From assembly GCF_050947335.1 (NCBI RefSeq), contig NW_027474071.1, positions 29,574-93,573 of the forward strand: a stretch of DNA of 64,000 nucleotides. Reading direction: 5' to 3'. This document shows positions 59,681 to 64,000 of the stretch, one piece after another; position 1 is the first letter of the stretch, and every line of letters begins with the position of its first letter. A program made the translations under genes and the position numbers. The notes beneath the pieces are model-generated. The model searched no databases and was not told the DNA's origin. It saw only the letters and a program-made list of their open reading frames with translations. The stretch is from Megachile rotundata (taxonomy: Eukaryota; Arthropoda; Insecta; Hymenoptera; Megachilidae).

Positions 59681-60191
59681 GATATGATCGATAGAACGAC
59701 AATTACTAGACTCATTACTCTTATTATTATCAATCTAACTCATATTATTAGCCACATTATGCTTATATGATCGATAGTACGACAATTGCTATACTCATTA
59801 CTGTTATTATTATCAATCTAACTCATATTATTAGCCATATTATGCTTATATGATCGATAGAACGATAATTACTATACATATTACTCTTATTATTATCAAT
59901 CTAACTCATATTATTAGCCATATTATGCTTATATGATCGATAGAACGACAGTTACTATACATATTACTCTTATTATCATCAATCTAACTCATATTATTAG
60001 CCATATTATGCTTATATCATCGATAGGACGACAATTACTATACTCATTACTGTTATTATTATCAATCTAACTCATATTATTAGCCATATTATGCTTATAT
60101 GATTCATAGAACGATAATTACTATACATATTTCTCTTATTATTATCAATCTAACTCATATTATTAGCCATATTATGGTTATATGATCGATA
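59681..60191 (+). repeat. 0.5-kb block (partner 37360-37870)
   Basis: Carries the rare GATTCATAG start (60101, facing 37780) and ATTTCTCTT, at offset 22321. The shared pair of rare variants shows common descent of this short string. It ends where TCGATAGTACG here faces TCGATAGGACG, immediately before the aberrant unit with the one-base insertion near 60212. Confidence 0.84.
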
Positions 60192-60269
60192 GTACGACAA
60201 TTACTATAGCCATTTTTACTTACTATTATCAATCTAACTCATATTATTAGCCATATTCTGCTTATATGA
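60186..60269 (+). repeat. Aberrant 84-bp unit with T-run
   Basis: A unit of the GTACGAC/TATAGCC class in which the usual CCATTACTCTTACT is replaced by CCATTTTTACTTACT. The result is one base longer. This single base explains why unit starts after it are one off the pure 83/47 arithmetic. It lies at the join between the 0.5-kb block ending at about 60191 and block A-like sequence, so it may mark an imprecise repair event. Confidence 0.85.
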
Positions 60270-60979
60270 TCGATAGAACGACAATTACTATACATACTAC
60301 ACTCACTATTATCAATCTAACTCATATTATTAGCCATATTATGCTTATATGATCGATAGAACGACAATTACTATACTCATTACTCTTATTATTATCAATC
60401 TAACTCATATTATTAGCCATATTATGCTTATATGATCGATAGGACGACAATTACTATACTCATTACTGTTATTATTATCAATCTAACTCATATTATTAGC
60501 CATATTATGCTTATATGATCGATAGAACGACAATTCATATTATTAGCCATATTATGCTTATATGATCGATAGAACGACAATTACTATACTTGTTACACTC
60601 ACTATTATCAATCTAACTCATATTATTAGCCATATTATGCTTATATGATCGATAGAACGACAATTACTATACTCATTACTCTTATTATTATCAATCTAAC
60701 TCATATTATTAGCCATATTATGGTTATATGACCGATAGAACGACAATTACTATACTTATTACTCTTATTATTATCAATCTAACTCATATTATTAGCCACA
60801 TTATGCTTATATGATCGATAGTACGACAATTACTATAGCCATTACTCTTACTATTATCAATCTAACTCATATTATTAGCCATATTCTGCTTATATGATCG
60901 ATAGAACGACAATTACTATACTTATTACACTCACTATTATCAATCTAACTCATATTATTAGCCATATTATGCTTATATG

Positions 60980-63413
60980 ATCGATAGAACGACAATTACT
61001 ATACTTATTACTCTTATTATTATCAATGTAACTCATATTATTAGCTATATTATGCTTATATGATCGATAGAACGACATTTACTAAACTTATTACACTCAC
61101 TATTATCAATCTAACTCATATTATTAACCATATTATGCAGATATGATCGATAGAACGACAATAACTATACACATTACTCTTATTATTATCTATCTAACTC
61201 ATATTATTAGCCATATTATGCTTATATGATCGATAGAGCGACAATTACTATACTTATTACACTCACTATTATCAATCTAACTCATATTATTAACCATATT
61301 ATGCAGATATGATCGATAGAACGACAATTACTATACTCACTACTCTTATTATTATCAATCTAACTCATATTATTAGCCACATTATGCTTATATGATCGAT
61401 AGTACGACAATTACTATACTTATTACACTCACTATTATCAATCTAACTCATATTATTAACCATATTATGCAGATATGATCGATAGAACGACAATTACTAT
61501 ACTCATTAATCTTATTATTATCAATCTAACTCATATTATTAGCCATATTATGCAGACATGATCGATAGAACGACAATTACTAAACTTATTACACTCACTG
61601 TTATCAATCTAACTCATATTATTAACCATATTATGCAGATATGATCGATAGAACGACAATTACTATACTCATTACTCTTATTATTATCAATCTAACTCAT
61701 ATTATTAGCCATATTATGGTTATATGACCGATAGAACGACAATTACTATACTTATTACTCTTATTATTATCAATCTAACTCATATTATTAGTTATATTAT
61801 GCTTATATGATCGATAGAACGACATTTACTAAACTTATTACACTCACTATTATCAATCTAACTCATATTATTAGCCATATTATGCTTATATGATCGATAG
61901 AACGACAATTACTATACTCATTACTCTTATTATTATCAATCTAACTCATATTATTAGCTATATTATGCTTATATGATCGATAGAACGACATTTACTACAC
62001 TTATTACACTCACTTTTATCAATCTCACTCATATTATTAGCCATATTATGCTTATATTATCGACAGAACGACAATCACTAAACTTATTACACTCACTATT
62101 ATCATTCTAACTAATATTATTAACCATATTATGCAGATATGATCGATAGATCGACAATTACTAGACTCATTACTCTTATTATTATCAATCTAACTCATAT
62201 TATTAGCCACATTATGCTTATATGATCGATAGTACGACAATTGCTATACTCATTACTCTTATTATTATCAATCTAACTCATATTATTAGCTATATTATGC
62301 TTATATGATCGATAGAACGACATTTACTACACTTATTACACTCACTTTTATCAATCTCACTCATATTATTAGCCATATTATGCTTATATTATCGATAGAA
62401 CGACAATCACTAAACTTATTACACTCACTGTTATCATTCTAACTTATATTATTAACCATATTATGCAGATATGATCGATAGAACGACAATTACTAGACTC
62501 ATTACTCTTATTATTATCAATCTAACTCATATTATTAGCCATATTATGCTTATATGATCGATAGGACGACAATTCATATTATTAGCCATATTATGCTTAT
62601 ATGATCGATAGAACGACAATTACTATACTTATTACTCTTATTATTATCAATGTAACTCATATTATTAGCTATATTATGCTTATATGATCGATAGAACGAC
62701 ATTTACTAAACTTATTACACTCACTATTATCAATCTAACTCATATTATTAACCATATTATGCAGATATGATCGATAGAACGACAATAACTATACACATTA
62801 CTCTTATTATTATCTATCTAACTCATATTATTAGCCATATTATGCTTATATGATCGATAGAGCGACAATTACTATACTTATTACACTCACTATTATCAAT
62901 CTAACTCATATTATTAACCATATTATGCAGATATGATCGATAGAACGACAATTACTATACTCACTACTCTTATTATTATCAATCTAACTCATATTATTAG
63001 CCACATTATGCTTATATGATCGATAGTACGACAATTACTATACTTATTACACTCACTATTATCAATCTAACTCATATTATTAACCATATTATGCAGATAT
63101 GATCGATAGAACGACAATTACTATACTCATTAATCTTATTATTATCAATCTAACTCATATTATTAGCCATATTATGCAGACATGATCGATAGAACGACAA
63201 TTACTAAAGTTATTACACTCACTATTTTCAATCTAACTCATATTATTAACCATATTATGCAGATATGATCGATAGAACGACAATTACTATACTCATTACT
63301 CTTATTATTATCAATCTAACTCATATTATTAGCCATATTATGGTTATATGACCGATAGAACGACAATTACTATACTTATTACTCTTATTATTATCAATCT
63401 AACTCATATTATT
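60980..63413 (+). repeat. 20-unit near-tandem duplication (1624 bp apart)
   Basis: About 60980-61789 is repeated at 62604-63413 at offset 1624 (20 units, one short). Anchors are CAATAACTATACAC near 61161 and 62785, and CAGACATG at 61553 and 63177. The order is that of block A at about 1.6-2.4 kb. Between the copies lies a tetramer doublet (61977, 62309). Each copy has private changes: ACTGTTATC at 61600, GTTATATT at 61791, TAAAGTTATT near 63206 and ACTATTTTC near 63221. Confidence 0.82.
62558..62604 (+). repeat. Chimeric 47-bp unit with TAGGACG start
   Basis: The only short unit that begins TCGATAGGACG. The other 33 begin TCGATAGAACG. The GGA start normally belongs to the full-length unit that precedes a short unit. 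Here the preceding unit (62475) is instead the TACTAGAC class. The unit therefore looks like a recombinant, with the first part of a GGA unit and the end of a short unit. The crossover lies between positions 9 and 17, and one full unit was lost. Confidence 0.8.
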
Positions 63414-64000
63414 AGCCACATTATGCTTATATGATCGATAGTACGACAATTACTATACTCATTACTCTTACTATTATCAATCTAACTCATATTATTAGCC
63501 ATATTATGCTTATATGATCGATAGAACGACAATTACTATACTCATTACTCTTATTATTATCAATCTAACTCATATTATTAGCTATATTATGCATATATGA
63601 TCGATAGAACGACATTTACTAAACTTATTACACTCACTTTTATCAATCTAACTCATATTATTAGCCATATTATGCTTATATGATCGATAGAACGACAATT
63701 ACTATACTTATTACTCTTATTATTATCAATGTAACTCATATTATTAGCTATATTATGCTTATATGATCGATAGAACGACATTTACTAAACTTATTACACT
63801 CACTATTATCAATCTAACTCATATTATTAGCCATATTATGCTTATATGATCGATAGAACGACAATTACTATACTCATTACTCTTATTATTATCAATCTAA
63901 CTCATATTATTAGCTATATTATGCTTATATGATCGATAGAACGACATTTACTACACTTATTACACTCACTTTTATCAATCTCACTCATATTATTAGCCAT

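Larger units (their letters stand above)
1..64000 (+). repeat. 83-bp AT-rich satellite array, whole window
   Basis: A uniform head-to-tail array fills the window with no interruption. The unit start TCGATAG falls at 1, 84, 167, 250, 333 and so on. The last start is at 63933. Counting 751 units of 83 bp, 34 of 47 bp and one net extra base gives exactly 63932 bases before that last start, so there is no room for an unnoticed insertion of any size that is not a whole number of units. All units point the same way. The consensus has 29 A, 33 T, 15 C and 6 G. Such arrays are typical of eukaryotic centromeric or heterochromatic satellite. The family is not one I recognise. Coding is excluded by the unit itself: 83 and 47 both leave remainder 2 on division by 3, so each stop triplet, such as TAG in TCGATAG, comes round in every frame within about three units. 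Any open frame is therefore limited to about 250 bases on either strand. Confidence 0.98.

Noticed and set aside
1..64000. Possible protein-coding genes
   Set aside because: Both unit lengths leave remainder 2 on division by 3 and stop triplets recur in every unit, so no open frame can much exceed 250 bases. Such frames would encode only permuted satellite. No start and ribosome-site context was seen.
1..64000. CRISPR array, because of a regular repeat with a more variable middle
   Set aside because: The variable part is not made of unique spacers. It falls into a few recurring classes that differ by point changes. The length, perfect tandem joining and absence of cas genes also do not fit.
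1..64000. CENP-B box in the TCGATAGAACGAC region
   Set aside because: On the reverse strand TGTCGTTCTATCGATCA shares a TCGTT and one further key A with the box, but lacks the CGGG part and one T of the TTCG part. It is not a functional match by the known consensus.
1..64000. Iterons of a plasmid or phage origin
   Set aside because: Iteron sets are short units in small numbers beside a replication gene. Here there are nearly 800 units of 83 bp and no gene.
1..64000. Simple microsatellite based on TTATTATTA
   Set aside because: TTA runs are only about 10 bases within each unit. The period is clearly 83 bp with conserved non-TTA parts.
1..64000. Telomeric or rDNA spacer repeats
   Set aside because: No telomere-type motif array and no rRNA gene sequence is present. 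The unit does not resemble either.

Overview
The whole window is satellite DNA. I found no gene, RNA gene, transposon or unique sequence in 64 kb. From base 1 to base 64000 it is a head-to-tail, single-orientation array of one AT-rich unit. The unit is 83 bp, starts (by my convention) at the T of TCGATAG, and has a consensus of 29 A, 33 T, 15 C and 6 G (about 25% GC). A second form of 47 bp, with consensus positions 18-53 deleted, occurs 34 times. The arithmetic closes: 751 full units, 34 short units and one extra base (near 60212) take the array from base 1 to the unit start at 63933, where a last partial unit runs off the window. Both window edges therefore lie inside the array.

The type of DNA suggests a eukaryotic centromeric, pericentromeric or other heterochromatic block. 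I do not recognise the family and cannot name the organism. There are two CpGs per unit and they are mostly intact, which argues weakly against heavy germline CpG methylation. This is inference.

Above the unit there is layered higher-order structure. Units fall into recurring variant classes that follow one another in fixed order, for example a tetramer of 332 bp at 1-332 and 333-664. Strings of classes were then copied as long blocks. Layout: 0-4.9 kb is a founder-like stretch whose parts recur at 4.2-6.6, 8.9-12.4, 21.4-24.5 and 25.3-28.9 kb. From 12.65 to about 21.5 kb there is a tandem array of a 4078-bp block (two full copies and part of a third). From 23.0 to 26.0 kb there is an 18-unit (1494 bp) tandem duplication. 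25.84-35.31 kb is repeated almost perfectly at 42.66-52.13 kb (offset 16821). A 2.1-kb block occurs four times, at 34.8, 39.8, 52.3 and 56.2 kb. A 13-unit (1043 bp) tandem duplication lies at 37.5-39.6 kb. The final 60-64 kb is a patchwork with more private variants than elsewhere.

Nothing here works as a genetic system in the coding sense. The biology is that of concerted evolution: unequal exchange and segmental amplification of a short satellite. All block edges were read by eye and are good to roughly 50 bp unless tied to a stated diagnostic variant.
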